NCBI GenBank assembly: GCA_046582565.1
Contig: JAYGED010000270.1
Span: 1 to 14,240, forward strand
Direction of reading: 5' to 3'
DNA: 14,240 nt
From: JAYGED01 sp046582565
GTDB taxonomy: Bacteria; Pseudomonadota; Alphaproteobacteria; JAAXGF01
Numbering within the stretch: position 1 is the stretch's first letter; every line of letters begins with the position of its first letter. The notes below the pieces were generated by a model. The model worked only from the letters and a program-made list of their open reading frames with translations, made no database searches and was not told where the DNA came from. Positions 1 to 7,844 of this stretch are shown one piece after another. Both the position numbers and the translations under genes were made by a program.

Positions 1-599
1 GTTCTTCCTCGGTCTATGGCGGCAACAAGAAGCTGCCGTTTTCCGAGACGGATCGGGTCGACCTGCCGGTCTCGCTCTATGCCGCCACCAAGAAGGCCGG
101 CGAATTGATGAGCCACAGCTATAGCCATCTCTATCGCCTGCCGATCACGGGCCTGCGCTTTTTTACGGTCTATGGGCCCTGGGGCCGGCCCGATATGGCG
201 GCCTGGCTATTTGTGCGCGCCATCCTCGCTGGCGAATCGATCCAGGTGTTCAACAACGGCGATATGATGCGAGATTTCACCTATATCGACGATGTGGTCG
301 CCGGTGTTCTGGCGGTGTTGGATGGTCCGCCCGAAGAGAGCAATATGGATGCGCCGCACCGGCTCTATAACATCGGCAACAACTGCCCCGAGAAGCTGAT
401 GGATTTCATTGGTCTGATCGAGGATTCCCTGGAGCAGAAAGCCGAGATTGAGTTCAAGCCCATGCAGGCTGGCGACGTGAAGGAAACCTACGCCGATATC
501 GACGCCATCAAGAGCAGGTTCGGCTTCGCCCCGACCACCCGAATTGAGGAAGGCGTTCCTAAGTTCATCGCCTGGTACCGCGATTACCACGGGCTGTGA
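1..599 (+). CDS. NAD-dependent nucleotide-sugar epimerase, UDP-glucuronate 4-epimerase-like (5' end outside the window)
   Basis: This is the C-terminal part of an extended short-chain dehydrogenase/reductase; the reading frame enters at base 3 and the N-terminal NAD-binding glycine motif lies upstream of the window. The visible part begins SSSVYGGNK, the Ser segment of the active site. It continues to YAATK (Tyr codon at 78, Lys codon at 90), the YxxxK catalytic pair that abstracts the sugar hydroxyl proton. The segment RFFTVYGPWGRPDM is characteristic of the UDP-glucuronate 4-epimerase subfamily (capsule/LPS precursor synthesis, cytoplasmic), and the RDFTYIDDV block follows in the substrate domain. 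Family assignment as an NAD-dependent epimerase is firm; the exact sugar is inferred. The gene ends with TGA and converges on the next gene, with 8 bp between them, so no separate terminator fits there. Confidence 0.88.
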   Translation, partial: SSSVYGGNKKLPFSETDRVDLPVSLYAATKKAGELMSHSYSHLYRLPITGLRFFTVYGPWGRPDMAAWLFVRAILAGESIQVFNNGDMMRDFTYIDDVVAGVLAVLDGPPEESNMDAPHRLYNIGNNCPEKLMDFIGLIEDSLEQKAEIEFKPMQAGDVKETYADIDAIKSRFGFAPTTRIEEGVPKFIAWYRDYHGL

Positions 600-607
600 G
601 AGAGCCG

Positions 608-1468
608 TCAGTTCCCCCGGCGGTGCAGCATGATGCGCGTATAGGCGCCTTCGATATTCAGCGGCGACCAGGCGTCGAACTGGCCCCAGTCTTTGTAATT
701 CGATAGATCAACGGCGGCTTTGGTTTCTTCCAGGCTTTTGCCCAGGCGAGCCTGTGCGAGCACCTGCTCATAGAGATCGGTCATATACTCCCGGAACGCC
801 GTGACATCGGCTTTCGTGCCGAGGTTTTCATGGCCGGGCGCCAGGATATCGAAATCCATCTGTTCCACGCGCTTGAGAGATTTGATCCAGCCCGGCAGAT
901 AGGCGTCCGACATGGTCTTGTAGGCGACGGTCTTCACGGGAATGAAATCGACCGCATAGAGGGTTCTCTCGGCGGGGAAATTCATCACGATCATATTGTC
1001 TGAATGGTTCTTGCCGAGATAGCGCAGCTCAACGGTTTTGCCGCCGAGCTCGATGGTCATCTATTTATGGAAGGTGATTGTCAGCACGGCGGTGGGCCGC
1101 TTCTCGCCGATGATGGTGCGTTTCGCATTATCATGGGCGACCACAAGGGCGCCGTCATCCGCGAACACCTCACCGCCCGAACTATGGTCCACATGATCAT
1201 GGCTCAGGATCACATAGCGCACGGGCTTTGCAAAACGCTCGGCGATTTCGGATTTGAGCCAGCGCGCCGCGTCGGCGTTGATCGGGTCGGTGACGATGAC
1301 CCCCTCGGGCGTCACCAGAAACACCGAATAATGAAATTTATTTTGGAAGCGATAGAGGTCGCCGGAAATCTGGGTGATTTCCCACTTTATGTCGCTTTGC
1401 GCGAGCGCCGCGTTACCGCCGGCGAGTGCCAACAGGGCGACAAATACGTAGTTTACGAGCCGGATCAT
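608..1468 (-). pseudogene. Secreted metallo-beta-lactamase-fold hydrolase gene interrupted by an in-frame amber stop
   Basis: Two collinear pieces lie in the same frame and are separated by one TAG codon (1061-1063 on the minus strand). The N-terminal piece (about 135 aa) starts at 1468, chosen because AAAGGAAG precedes it at good spacing and it opens with a signal peptide (MIRLVNYVFVALLALAGG, then ALAQ cleavage). It carries the zinc motif HDHVDH and a later AHDNAK histidine. The C-terminal piece (150 aa, from ATG at 1060) carries a further His (KNHSDN), an Asp (AVDF) and PGH. All parts of the family's zinc site are therefore present, but split by the stop. Homologues continue through this point with a charged residue (known of the family), so one base change from AAG, GAG or similar would explain it. 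The ATG directly follows the TAG, so reinitiation producing two chains is possible. The gene lies 17 bp downstream of the GFA-family gene and is probably cotranscribed with it. Substrate is unknown. A pseudogene is most likely; a sequencing error or readthrough remains possible. Confidence 0.8.
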
Positions 1469-1485
1469 GTCACTTCCTTTCGCTA

Positions 1486-1890
1486 TTAAGGCACCTGGAA
1501 TTTTGGCAAGGCGCTGATATTGTCGCTCCAATCCTGCGCCGAGCCGCACCAATATTGCTTTTTTGGGCGGAGTTCGTCGCGCTGGCGACAGGAGCCGACT
1601 CGGATGCCGACGTTTTTCGGGTTATCGCCGGGGGAGCCGGAATAAATCGGCGAGCCGCATTCCGGACAGAAAGTCTGCGCGCGCTGATTGCCACTATCGG
1701 CGATCTTGATATAGGTCTTCAAGGTGCCGCTCAGCAGTTCGAATGAGCCGTCCTTGGCGAAGGCGACCGTGCGATAGGCCGACCCGGACAGAGTCTGGCA
1801 ATCGCTGCAATGACAGATCAGAACATTTTCCGGATCGATCTCGGCCCGGTAAGTGATGGCGCTGCAGTGACAGCCGCCGTCGATTTTCAT
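1486..1890 (-). CDS. GFA-family (glutathione-dependent formaldehyde-activating enzyme-like) zinc protein
   Basis: A 134-residue protein of usual length for the GFA/CENP-V fold. The zinc ligands are all visible: GGCHC near the N terminus (C7, C9), CHCSDC (C26, C28, C31) and CPECGS (C75, C78). In the founding member the fold was reported to bind glutathione and speed S-hydroxymethylglutathione formation from formaldehyde. Most family members, including this one, have no proven substrate, so the assignment stays at family level. The start at 1890 is supported by AAGGAA about 9 bases upstream. The gene is divergent from uvrC with only 46 bp between them, so the two promoters must share or overlap that gap. 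It is followed at 17 bp by the interrupted MBL-fold gene, suggesting a two-gene operon. Confidence 0.9.
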   Translation of the reverse strand: MKIDGGCHCSAITYRAEIDPENVLICHCSDCQTLSGSAYRTVAFAKDGSFELLSGTLKTYIKIADSGNQRAQTFCPECGSPIYSGSPGDNPKNVGIRVGSCRQRDELRPKKQYWCGSAQDWSDNISALPKFQVP

Positions 1891-1936
1891 GATCCCGTTC
1901 CTTGATTAATCCGCGCGCAATACCCACGATGGCAAC

Positions 1937-3820
1937 ATGCCCGCAAGCACGCGTCAACCCGTCTCAATAGAACGTCCTCTCGCGCAGGGCCGTGAGGTGA
2001 TTCTGGCGGCCTTGCCTTCCCTGCCATCGAGCCCCGGCGTCTACCGCATGGTCTCCGCCAAGGGCGATGTGCTTTACGTCGGCAAGGCCAAGAATCTCAA
2101 AAAGCGGGTTGCCAGCTACAGCAAGATCGCCGGGCAATCGACCCGCATCCTGCGTATGGTCGCCCAGACCGCATCTCTCGAGGTTGTCTCGACCCATACG
2201 GAAGTCGAGGCCCTGCTGCTTGAAGCCAACCTGATCAAAAAACTCAGGCCGCGCTATAACATTCTGCTGCGCGACGACAAATCCTTCCCCTATATTCTGA
2301 TTACCGGCGACGACAAATGGCCACGCATTTCCAAGCACCGCGGGGCGCGCAAGCGCAAGGGTGAATATTTCGGCCCCTTCGCCTCGGCCGGCGCGGTCAA
2401 CCAGACGGTCAACGCGCTCGCCCGGGCATTTCCCATGCGGTCCTGTTCGGACAGCATATTCGCCAGCCGTACGCGCCCCTGCCTGCAATATCAGATCAAG
2501 CGCTGCACGGCGCCCTGCGTGGGCCGTATCGAGGCGAGCGACTATCGCGCCATGGTCGATGAAATTAGCGACTTTCTGTCGGGCCGCAGCCGTCAGGTGC
2601 AGGAGCGCCTGGTTTCACGCATGGAGGCGGCTTCAGACGCTCTTGAATTTGAGACCGCCGCCATATTCCGTGATCGGGTGCGCGCTCTTACGCAGATTCA
2701 GGCCAGGCAGGAAATCAATGTCACCGCCGTCGACGAGGCAGATGTGATTGCCGCTCATCAGGGGGGCGGGCAGACCTGCGTCGAGCTGTTCTTCTTCCGC
2801 GCCGGTCAAAATTTCGGCAATCGAGCTTATTTCCCGGTTCATTCGGGGGCTGCGGATGTGGGTGAAATTCTCGGCGCCTTTATCGGCCAGTTCTATCAGA
2901 ACAAACAGATTCCCAAGCTGGTGCTGGTCAGCCACGCGATCCCCGGCAGGAGCCTGCTCGAAGAGGCTCTGAGCCATCACGCCGGTTATCGGGTGAAGCT
3001 GATCCGACCGCTACGAGGAGAGCGTCGCAAACTGACTGATCATGCTCTGGCGAACGCCCGCCTGGCGCTCGCCCGCAAGCTCTCGGAAAGCGCCGCCCAG
3101 CGCCGCCTGCTCGAAGGCCTGGCCAATCGGTTGGGGCTCGACGCCGCGCCTCGCCGCATCGAGGTCTATGACAACAGCCATGTATCGGGAACCCATGCGG
3201 TCGGCGGAATGATCGTTGCCGGACCGGCAGGTTTTACGCGCAATGCTTACCGCAAGTTCACCATCAAGGGCGGCGCCGAGCCGGGCGATGATTACGCCAT
3301 GATGCGCGAAGTACTGACCCGCCGCCTGACCCGGCTGCTCAAGGAAGGGCCTAAGAGCGACGATGAAAGCTGGCCGGACTTGCTTATCATCGATGGCGGC
3401 AAGGGGCATTTGGGGGTTGCTCAACAGGTGTTCGATGAGCTTGGTGTCAGCGATGTCGCCGTTGTCGCTATCGCCAAGGGACCCGACCGTAACGCCGGGC
3501 GTGAGCGGTTGTTTTTACCCGGCAAGCGTCCGCTGGGCTTGGAGCCGGATGATCCTGTTCTGTATTTTCTTCAGCGCCTGCGCGACGAGGCGCATCGTTT
3601 TGCCATCGGCGCTCATCGTGCTAAGCGCAGCAAGACCGCGGGGGCCTCGCCACTCGACGAAATTGCCGGCATCGGCGCCAAGCGCAAGCGGGCATTGCTG
3701 CATCACTTTGGCTCGGCGCGCGGTGTTTCCGAGGCCGGTCTCGCCGATCTCGAACGGGTCGAAGGCATCTCGACCGCCGTCGCCTTGCGCATCTATGATT
3801 TTTTCCGCGCTGGGTCTTAG
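1937..3820 (+). CDS. uvrC: Excinuclease ABC subunit C
   Basis: Full-length UvrC of 627 aa, the dual nuclease of nucleotide excision repair that cuts 3' and then 5' of a lesion held by UvrB. The N-terminal GIY-YIG domain is clear (GVY 34-36, LYVG 46-49, Arg57, catalytic Glu96 in LLLEANLIK). Four cysteines (170, 182, 190, 194) match the cluster-binding Cys set of UvrC. A UVR motif for UvrB contact lies near 217-252. The RNase H-like domain has DNSH (Asp412), IIDGGKGH (Asp486, His491) and DEAHRF (His553). Tandem helix-hairpin-helix DNA-binding motifs close the protein (IAGIGAKRKRALL, then VEGISTAVA). There is no strong Shine-Dalgarno before 1937, but the N-terminal length fits the family. It is followed at 58 bp by pgsA, an order also seen in other alphaproteobacteria. 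All key residues look intact. Confidence 0.98.
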   Translation: MPASTRQPVSIERPLAQGREVILAALPSLPSSPGVYRMVSAKGDVLYVGKAKNLKKRVASYSKIAGQSTRILRMVAQTASLEVVSTHTEVEALLLEANLIKKLRPRYNILLRDDKSFPYILITGDDKWPRISKHRGARKRKGEYFGPFASAGAVNQTVNALARAFPMRSCSDSIFASRTRPCLQYQIKRCTAPCVGRIEASDYRAMVDEISDFLSGRSRQVQERLVSRMEAASDALEFETAAIFRDRVRALTQIQARQEINVTAVDEADVIAAHQGGGQTCVELFFFRAGQNFGNRAYFPVHSGAADVGEILGAFIGQFYQNKQIPKLVLVSHAIPGRSLLEEALSHHAGYRVKLIRPLRGERRKLTDHALANARLALARKLSESAAQRRLLEGLANRLGLDAAPRRIEVYDNSHVSGTHAVGGMIVAGPAGFTRNAYRKFTIKGGAEPGDDYAMMREVLTRRLTRLLKEGPKSDDESWPDLLIIDGGKGHLGVAQQVFDELGVSDVAVVAIAKGPDRNAGRERLFLPGKRPLGLEPDDPVLYFLQRLRDEAHRFAIGAHRAKRSKTAGASPLDEIAGIGAKRKRALLHHFGSARGVSEAGLADLERVEGISTAVALRIYDFFRAGS

Positions 3821-3878
3821 GCCTAATTAATTTCTGGCCATGAGAAATGTGATGACCCATGGTATATGAAGCGCAATC

Positions 3879-4448
3879 ATGATTACCAGCATTCCCAATC
3901 TTCTGACGCTCTCGCGCATCGCCGTTATTCCGCTGCTGGTGCTGCTGTTTTATTGGGACAGCCCGATGTCGGGTTGGGTCGCCCTCGGCCTCTTCACCGT
4001 GGCCGCGATCACCGATTTTTTCGACGGCTATTTCGCCCGCTCTCTTGATCAGCATTCGATTCTTGGACGGATGCTCGATCCGATCGCCGACAAGCTGCTT
4101 GTCGCCTCGGTGGTTCTCATGCTGGTGGCGTTTGATCGTGCCCCGGTGCTCGCCGCCTTGGTTATCCTTTGCCGCGAGCTGCTGGTTTCGGGCCTGCGTG
4201 AGTTCCTTGCCGAGATCAGGGTGAGCATGCCGGTCAGCCGCCTGGCCAAATGGAAAACCTTCATCCAGATGTTCGCTCTCGGCTTTCTTCTGGTCGGTGA
4301 GGTCGGGCCGTCGTTCTTTCATCCCGCCGTCACCACGATGTTGATCGGTGAAATTTTGATTTGGGTTGCCGCCACACTAACTCTGGTGACCGGCTATGAT
4401 TACCTGCGCGCCGTATGGAAGCATCTCCAGGAACCGCCGGACCCATGA
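3879..4448 (+). CDS. pgsA: CDP-diacylglycerol--glycerol-3-phosphate 3-phosphatidyltransferase
   Basis: A 189-aa inner-membrane enzyme that joins CDP-diacylglycerol and glycerol-3-phosphate to give phosphatidylglycerophosphate, the committed step to phosphatidylglycerol and cardiolipin. The complete CDP-alcohol phosphotransferase signature D-x2-DG-x2-AR-x8-G-x3-D-x3-D is present (Asp46, Asp49, Gly50, Ala53, Arg54, Gly63, Asp67, Asp71), which holds the metal and the CDP group. Several hydrophobic helices are seen, for example around 11-25, 33-46 and 72-90, and near the C terminus. MITSIPNLLTLSRI is a typical PgsA N terminus. The Shine-Dalgarno is weak (GAAG). A TGGTATATG extended -10-like sequence at 3860-3868 lies just before the start, so a second promoter here is possible but unproven. 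The last codons overlap the next start by ATGA (4445-4448), indicating translational coupling to the mobB-like gene. Confidence 0.96.
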   Translation: MITSIPNLLTLSRIAVIPLLVLLFYWDSPMSGWVALGLFTVAAITDFFDGYFARSLDQHSILGRMLDPIADKLLVASVVLMLVAFDRAPVLAALVILCRELLVSGLREFLAEIRVSMPVSRLAKWKTFIQMFALGFLLVGEVGPSFFHPAVTTMLIGEILIWVAATLTLVTGYDYLRAVWKHLQEPPDP

Positions 4449-4936
4449 CAGGCAGGATGATCGGCATTGCCGGGAAGCCGGGCAGTGATAAAAGCAGCTT
4501 CGTGGTGGATCTGGTGGGAGAGCTTACGCGACGCGGCTTGACGGTATCGACCATGATGGGCGTGGACGACCAGGCGGCCATAGATCAGCCGGGAAAAGAC
4601 AGCTTTCGCCACCGTGACGCCGGCGCGGAAGAGGTCATGGTAACTTCGGCCCAACGCTGGGCCTTGATACATGGTGGCGGGGTAGAGAAGCATGGGGCCT
4701 TGGCGCAGATGACCATAGTCGACCTGGTGATCAGCGAAGGCATGACCGGTGATGACTATCCGCTTATCGAAGTGCATAGCGTCGATGCCGATGCGCCGCC
4801 CCTCGGCAGGGACGATCCGGCCATCGTGGCGATAGTCAGCGACGGGCCTCTCGATGGTCAGCAACAGCCGGTGATCGATCGTAGCGACCTGCCCGCCGTT
4901 GCCGATTTTATCGTCGCTCACATGGGGCTCGCCTGA
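4445..4936 (+). CDS. mobB: MobB-like protein of molybdopterin guanine dinucleotide synthesis, with degenerate P-loop
   Basis: A 163-aa protein that aligns along its length with MobB, the GTP-binding partner of MobA. IDQPGKDSFRHR, the following AGA-EVMV, RWALIH, VDLVISEGM, IEVH and DDPAIVAIVSD are all family blocks. The start at 4445 overlaps the pgsA stop by ATGA; an upstream ATG at 4415 would lie deep inside pgsA. The Walker A loop is altered: where MobB has G-x4-G-K-T/S, this protein reads GKPGSDKS (residues 10-17), with Asp15 in place of the last Gly. The usual basic/His segment after the first strand (K-H-A-H-H type) is replaced by TMMGVDDQ, and the Lys of VEGFK is missing in SEGMTGDD. 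Nucleotide binding may therefore be weak or lost. It is followed by moeA after 3 bp. MobB is generally helpful rather than essential, which would tolerate such drift. Confidence 0.85.
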   Translation: MTGRMIGIAGKPGSDKSSFVVDLVGELTRRGLTVSTMMGVDDQAAIDQPGKDSFRHRDAGAEEVMVTSAQRWALIHGGGVEKHGALAQMTIVDLVISEGMTGDDYPLIEVHSVDADAPPLGRDDPAIVAIVSDGPLDGQQQPVIDRSDLPAVADFIVAHMGLA

Positions 4937-4939
4937 GCT

Positions 4940-6196
4940 ATGCCACAGCTTACAGACGATTGCTTCGCCGCCGGCGGTGAGATGATGTCCGTCGATAAAG
5001 CGCTGGCCATGATCGACGCCTTGGTGACCCCGGTGATGGATGTCGAGCGTGTGGCGTTGGATCAGGCTGTGGGCCGCATCCTGGCTGAAGATGTGATTTC
5101 CGATCATAACGTGCCGCCGCACGATAACTCTGCGGTCGATGGGTATGCGGTGTTTTTCGACGATCTCGATGGGACGGGCGAGACCCGCTTGCCGGTCACC
5201 GGGCGTATTGCCGCCGGTCATCCCCTGGGACGCGGCGCTCAGCGCGGCGAGGCGCTGCGTATTTTCACCGGCGCGCCCATGCCGGATGGCCCGGATACGG
5301 TGATGATGCAGGAGGATTGCCGCGTGGACGGCGATTTCGTGATTATCCTGCCGGGCATCAAGCGCGGTTCCAACCGGCGCTCGGCGGGGGAGGATATTGC
5401 GACGGGCAGCGTTATTCTTAGCCGAGGCAGACGCCTCCGGCCCCAGGACATCGGCCTCTCGGCTTCGGCCGGACGGCGAGATCTCGCCGTCCATGGGCGG
5501 CTCCGGGTGGCGCTGTTTTCGACCGGCGATGAGCTGTGCGATCCCGGATCGCCGCTTGTGCCAGGCGCTATCTACGACGCCAACCGTTACGCCCTGGCGG
5601 CCTTGCTCGCCGGGCTTGGTTGCGTGGTTACCGATCTCGGCATCCTGGCCGATGATTTGGCCACCGTGCGTGATGCTCTGGATGCGGCAGCCGAGGACCA
5701 TGATCTGATGTTTACCTCGGGCGGTGTCTCCGTGGGCGATGAGGATCATGTTAAATCGGCTGTCGAGGCCCTGGGATCTCTGCATTTCTGGCGGCTGGCG
5801 ATCAAGCCCGGTCGGCCTTTGGCGCTCGGCCAGATCGGTAAGGTCCCTTTTGTCGGCCTGCCCGGAAATCCGGCCGCCGCCTTGGTCACCTTCCTGCGCT
5901 TTGCCCGGCCGTTGATCTTGCGTCTTGCCGGGGCGAGCCATGTGGCGCCCCTGCTGTTCCCGGTGCGCGCCGCGTTTGATCACAAGAAAAAAAGCGGCCG
6001 GCGGGAATGGGTGCGTGTCCGGCTGGAGACCGGCAGCGACGGCGGCCTCACGGCAGTGAAGTTTCCCCGCGAAGGGGCCGGTATCCTCTCGTCCCTGGTA
6101 GAGTCCCACGGCCTGGTTGAATTGCCCGAGGAGATGACCCAATTGAGCGAGGGAACCATGGTCGATTTTCTGCCCTTCAGCGAGGTCGGTGCATGA
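4940..6196 (+). CDS. moeA: Molybdopterin molybdenumtransferase MoeA
   Basis: A 418-aa protein, normal for MoeA, which uses adenylylated molybdopterin and molybdate to insert Mo into the cofactor in the cytoplasm. Hallmarks seen are PPHDNSAVDGYA (59-70, with the key Asp67), FTGAPMPDG (109-117), STGDEL (194-199), DANRYAL (213-219), FTSGGVSVGDEDHV (258-271), KPGRPL (289-294) and GLPGNPAAA (306-314). The C-terminal domain IV runs to the end. The start at 4940 lies 3 bp after the mobB stop, and the stop overlaps the moaD start by ATGA. The order mobB-moeA-moaD-moaE makes a compact cofactor operon; moaA, moaB/mogA, moaC and mobA are not in the window and must lie elsewhere. Confidence 0.97.
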   Translation: MPQLTDDCFAAGGEMMSVDKALAMIDALVTPVMDVERVALDQAVGRILAEDVISDHNVPPHDNSAVDGYAVFFDDLDGTGETRLPVTGRIAAGHPLGRGAQRGEALRIFTGAPMPDGPDTVMMQEDCRVDGDFVIILPGIKRGSNRRSAGEDIATGSVILSRGRRLRPQDIGLSASAGRRDLAVHGRLRVALFSTGDELCDPGSPLVPGAIYDANRYALAALLAGLGCVVTDLGILADDLATVRDALDAAAEDHDLMFTSGGVSVGDEDHVKSAVEALGSLHFWRLAIKPGRPLALGQIGKVPFVGLPGNPAAALVTFLRFARPLILRLAGASHVAPLLFPVRAAFDHKKKSGRREWVRVRLETGSDGGLTAVKFPREGAGILSSLVESHGLVELPEEMTQLSEGTMVDFLPFSEVGA

Positions 6197-6444
6197 AGCT
6201 GCTCTATTTTGCCTGGCTGCGGACCAAGATCGGCATCGCATCCGAAGAGGTCGAGCCGCCCGAGACGGTCGTCGATGTGGATGGTCTGCTCGCTTGGCTG
6301 GCGGACCGGGGTCCGGGCTACGCCGAGGCCCTGGCCAATCGTGATCAGGTGCGGGTGGCGGTGAACCAAGATTATGTGGCCGGCGATCATGCGCTTGAGT
6401 CCGGCGACGAGGTTGCCCTCTTTCCCCCAGTTACTGGCGGATGA
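6193..6444 (+). CDS. moaD: Molybdopterin synthase sulfur carrier subunit MoaD
   Basis: An 83-aa ubiquitin-fold protein ending in Gly-Gly (TGG), the tail that is adenylylated and turned into a thiocarboxylate to donate sulfur to precursor Z. The N terminus MKLLYFAWLRTKIG and the block DEVALFPPVTGG are typical of the family. Translation starts inside the moeA stop (ATGA at 6193-6196), pointing to coupling. The C-terminal codons lie within an 11-bp tandem duplication that also carries the moaE start (see the repeat at 6437-6458). The protein acts as a heterotetramer with MoaE, encoded next. Confidence 0.95.
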   Translation: MKLLYFAWLRTKIGIASEEVEPPETVVDVDGLLAWLADRGPGYAEALANRDQVRVAVNQDYVAGDHALESGDEVALFPPVTGG

Positions 6445-6458
6445 CCGGCGGATGACCG
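6437..6458 (+). repeat. 11-bp exact tandem duplication at the moaD/moaE junction
   Basis: GCGGATGACCG occurs twice with no gap (6437-6447 and 6448-6458). The first copy supplies the last moaD codons and its TGA; the second supplies the moaE ATG. With a single copy, the two genes would overlap by ATGA, as the other pairs in this operon do. Confidence 0.9.
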
Positions 6459-6904
6459 TTCGTGTGCAGGCGGAAGATTTCGATATCGGCGCGGAAATCG
6501 AGGCGCTGACAAGCGGCAATCTTCGCATCGGTGGTGTCGCGAGCTTCATGGGCGTGGTGCGCGAAATGGCCGGTGAGCAGGCCATCGATGCCATGACGCT
6601 GGAACATTATCCGGGCATGACCGAGAAGAAGCTCGCCGAGATCGAGGCCGAGGCCTATGACCGCTGGCCCCTGGAAGCGAGCCTGATCATTCACCGCTAC
6701 GGACGCCTGGAGCCCGGCGACCGCATCGTGCTGGTGGTCACTGCCGCGAAAAGCCGCGGCCCGGCCCTGGCGTCTTGCGAATTTCTCATCGACTGGCTGA
6801 AAACCAAGGCGCCCTTCTGGAAGCTGGAAGAAACCGACCAGGGCGCGGAATGGGTTGATGCGCGCGAGAGCGACGATGAGGCGGCAAGCAAGTGGGGGAA
6901 GTAG
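6452..6904 (+). CDS. moaE: Molybdopterin synthase catalytic subunit MoaE
   Basis: A 150-aa protein, usual MoaE length, that transfers sulfur from the MoaD thiocarboxylate to precursor Z to form molybdopterin. The signature GGVASFMGVVRE (27-38), MTLEHYPGM (48-56), HRYGRLEPGD (81-90) and LKTKAPFWKLEE (116-127) are seen. Lys117 and Lys124 correspond to the catalytic lysines of the family, and WVDARE follows. The start at 6452 was chosen because it gives the standard N terminus; the longer reading frame from 6374 runs through moaD in another frame. The preceding GGCGG is only a modest ribosome site, so coupling to moaD termination 7 bp upstream is likely. The gene ends at 6904, 2 bp from the end of a convergent gene. 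Confidence 0.96.
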   Translation: MTVRVQAEDFDIGAEIEALTSGNLRIGGVASFMGVVREMAGEQAIDAMTLEHYPGMTEKKLAEIEAEAYDRWPLEASLIIHRYGRLEPGDRIVLVVTAAKSRGPALASCEFLIDWLKTKAPFWKLEETDQGAEWVDARESDDEAASKWGK

Positions 6905-6906
6905 CC

Positions 6907-7779
6907 CTACCCCCGAACCACCTTCGTGTAGTCCTCGATCAGCGTGCGGGTTATGGGGCCGACCTGGTAATGGTGCGGGCCGATTTCAGATATTGGGGTG
7001 ACTTCCGCCGCGGTACCGGTGAGGAAGGCTTCGTCGGCGTCGCCGAGTTCCTCGGGCATGATGACCCGCTCCACAGTCTCGATACCCCGCGCCTTGGCCA
7101 ACTCGATCACCGTACGCCGGGTGATGCCGTCGAGGAAACAGTCAGGCGTCGGGGTTTGCAGCACGCCATTTTGCACCATGAAGAAATTGGCGCCGGTGGC
7201 CTCGGCCACCCGGCCGCGCCAATCGAGCATCAGGGCGTCGTGATAGCCCGCCGCCTCGGCCTTGTGCTTGGATAGGGTGCAGATCATGTAGAGCCCCGCC
7301 GCCTTACTGTCGGTCGGCGCGCAATCGGGACCGGGCCGGCGATATTCGCCGAAGTCTAGCTTGATGCCGCGGGTGCGCGCCTCTTCGCCGAAATAGGCCG
7401 GCCAGGGCCAGGCGGCGATGGCCACATGGATGGTCGACTGCTGGGCGGAGACCGCCATCATCTCGCTGCCGCGCCAGGCGAGGGGGCGCACATAGCCGTC
7501 CTCGATGCCATTCTCCGCCACCACAAGGCGGCAGGCGTCATCGATGTCCTCGATGCTGTAGGGAACCTCAAAACCCATGATGCGCGCTGATTTGTGCAAA
7601 CGCTCCGTGTGCTCGGTGAGCTTGAAAATATTGCCGCCATAGACGCGTTCGCCCTCGAAGACGCTGCTGGCGTAGTGCAGCCCATGGCTGAGCACATGAA
7701 GTTTCGCATCGCGCCAAGGCGTTAGCGAGCCGTTGAACCAGATAATGCCGTCGCGATCATCATAGGGAAACAGGGTCAT
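6907..7779 (-). CDS. ilvE: Branched-chain amino acid aminotransferase (class IV PLP aminotransferase)
   Basis: A 290-aa class IV PLP-dependent aminotransferase. The catalytic Lys is Lys159 in TDSKAAGLYM. HGLHYASSVFEGER (residues 32-45), YVRPLAWRG (96-104), EATGANFF (193-200) and GTAAEVTPI are strong BCAT features, the last being the cofactor phosphate-binding loop. BCATs carry out the last step of Leu, Ile and Val synthesis, or the first of their breakdown, using 2-oxoglutarate/glutamate. The closely related D-amino-acid aminotransferase and ADC lyase subfamilies cannot be fully excluded, but the FEGER and RPLAWRG blocks favour BCAT. Little Shine-Dalgarno is seen before 7779. The gene is divergent from the marR-type gene, sharing a 74-bp promoter gap, and is convergent with moaE. 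Confidence 0.9.
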   Translation of the reverse strand: MTLFPYDDRDGIIWFNGSLTPWRDAKLHVLSHGLHYASSVFEGERVYGGNIFKLTEHTERLHKSARIMGFEVPYSIEDIDDACRLVVAENGIEDGYVRPLAWRGSEMMAVSAQQSTIHVAIAAWPWPAYFGEEARTRGIKLDFGEYRRPGPDCAPTDSKAAGLYMICTLSKHKAEAAGYHDALMLDWRGRVAEATGANFFMVQNGVLQTPTPDCFLDGITRRTVIELAKARGIETVERVIMPEELGDADEAFLTGTAAEVTPISEIGPHHYQVGPITRTLIEDYTKVVRG

Positions 7780-7844
7780 AACGAGTACTGAGGCTCTATT
7801 AAATGTTAAGGTTGAACTTGCATTCCGTAGCAGTCACCGGCATA

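Noticed and set aside
1061..1063. TAG recoded as pyrrolysine or another amino acid
   Set aside because: No pyl genes or recoding element are visible, the organism type does not use it, and a single nonsense change is simpler.
3621..4322. A 233-codon minus-strand frame across the uvrC end and pgsA
   Set aside because: It spans two well-supported genes and the intergenic gap, is rich in His/Arg/Gln, and shows no motifs.
4400..6241. A 613-codon open frame on the minus strand opposite mobB and moeA
   Set aside because: It is a product of GC-rich codon bias; the residues are low-complexity (Gly, His, Arg, Gln rich) with no family pattern, and the plus strand carries clear MobB and MoeA.
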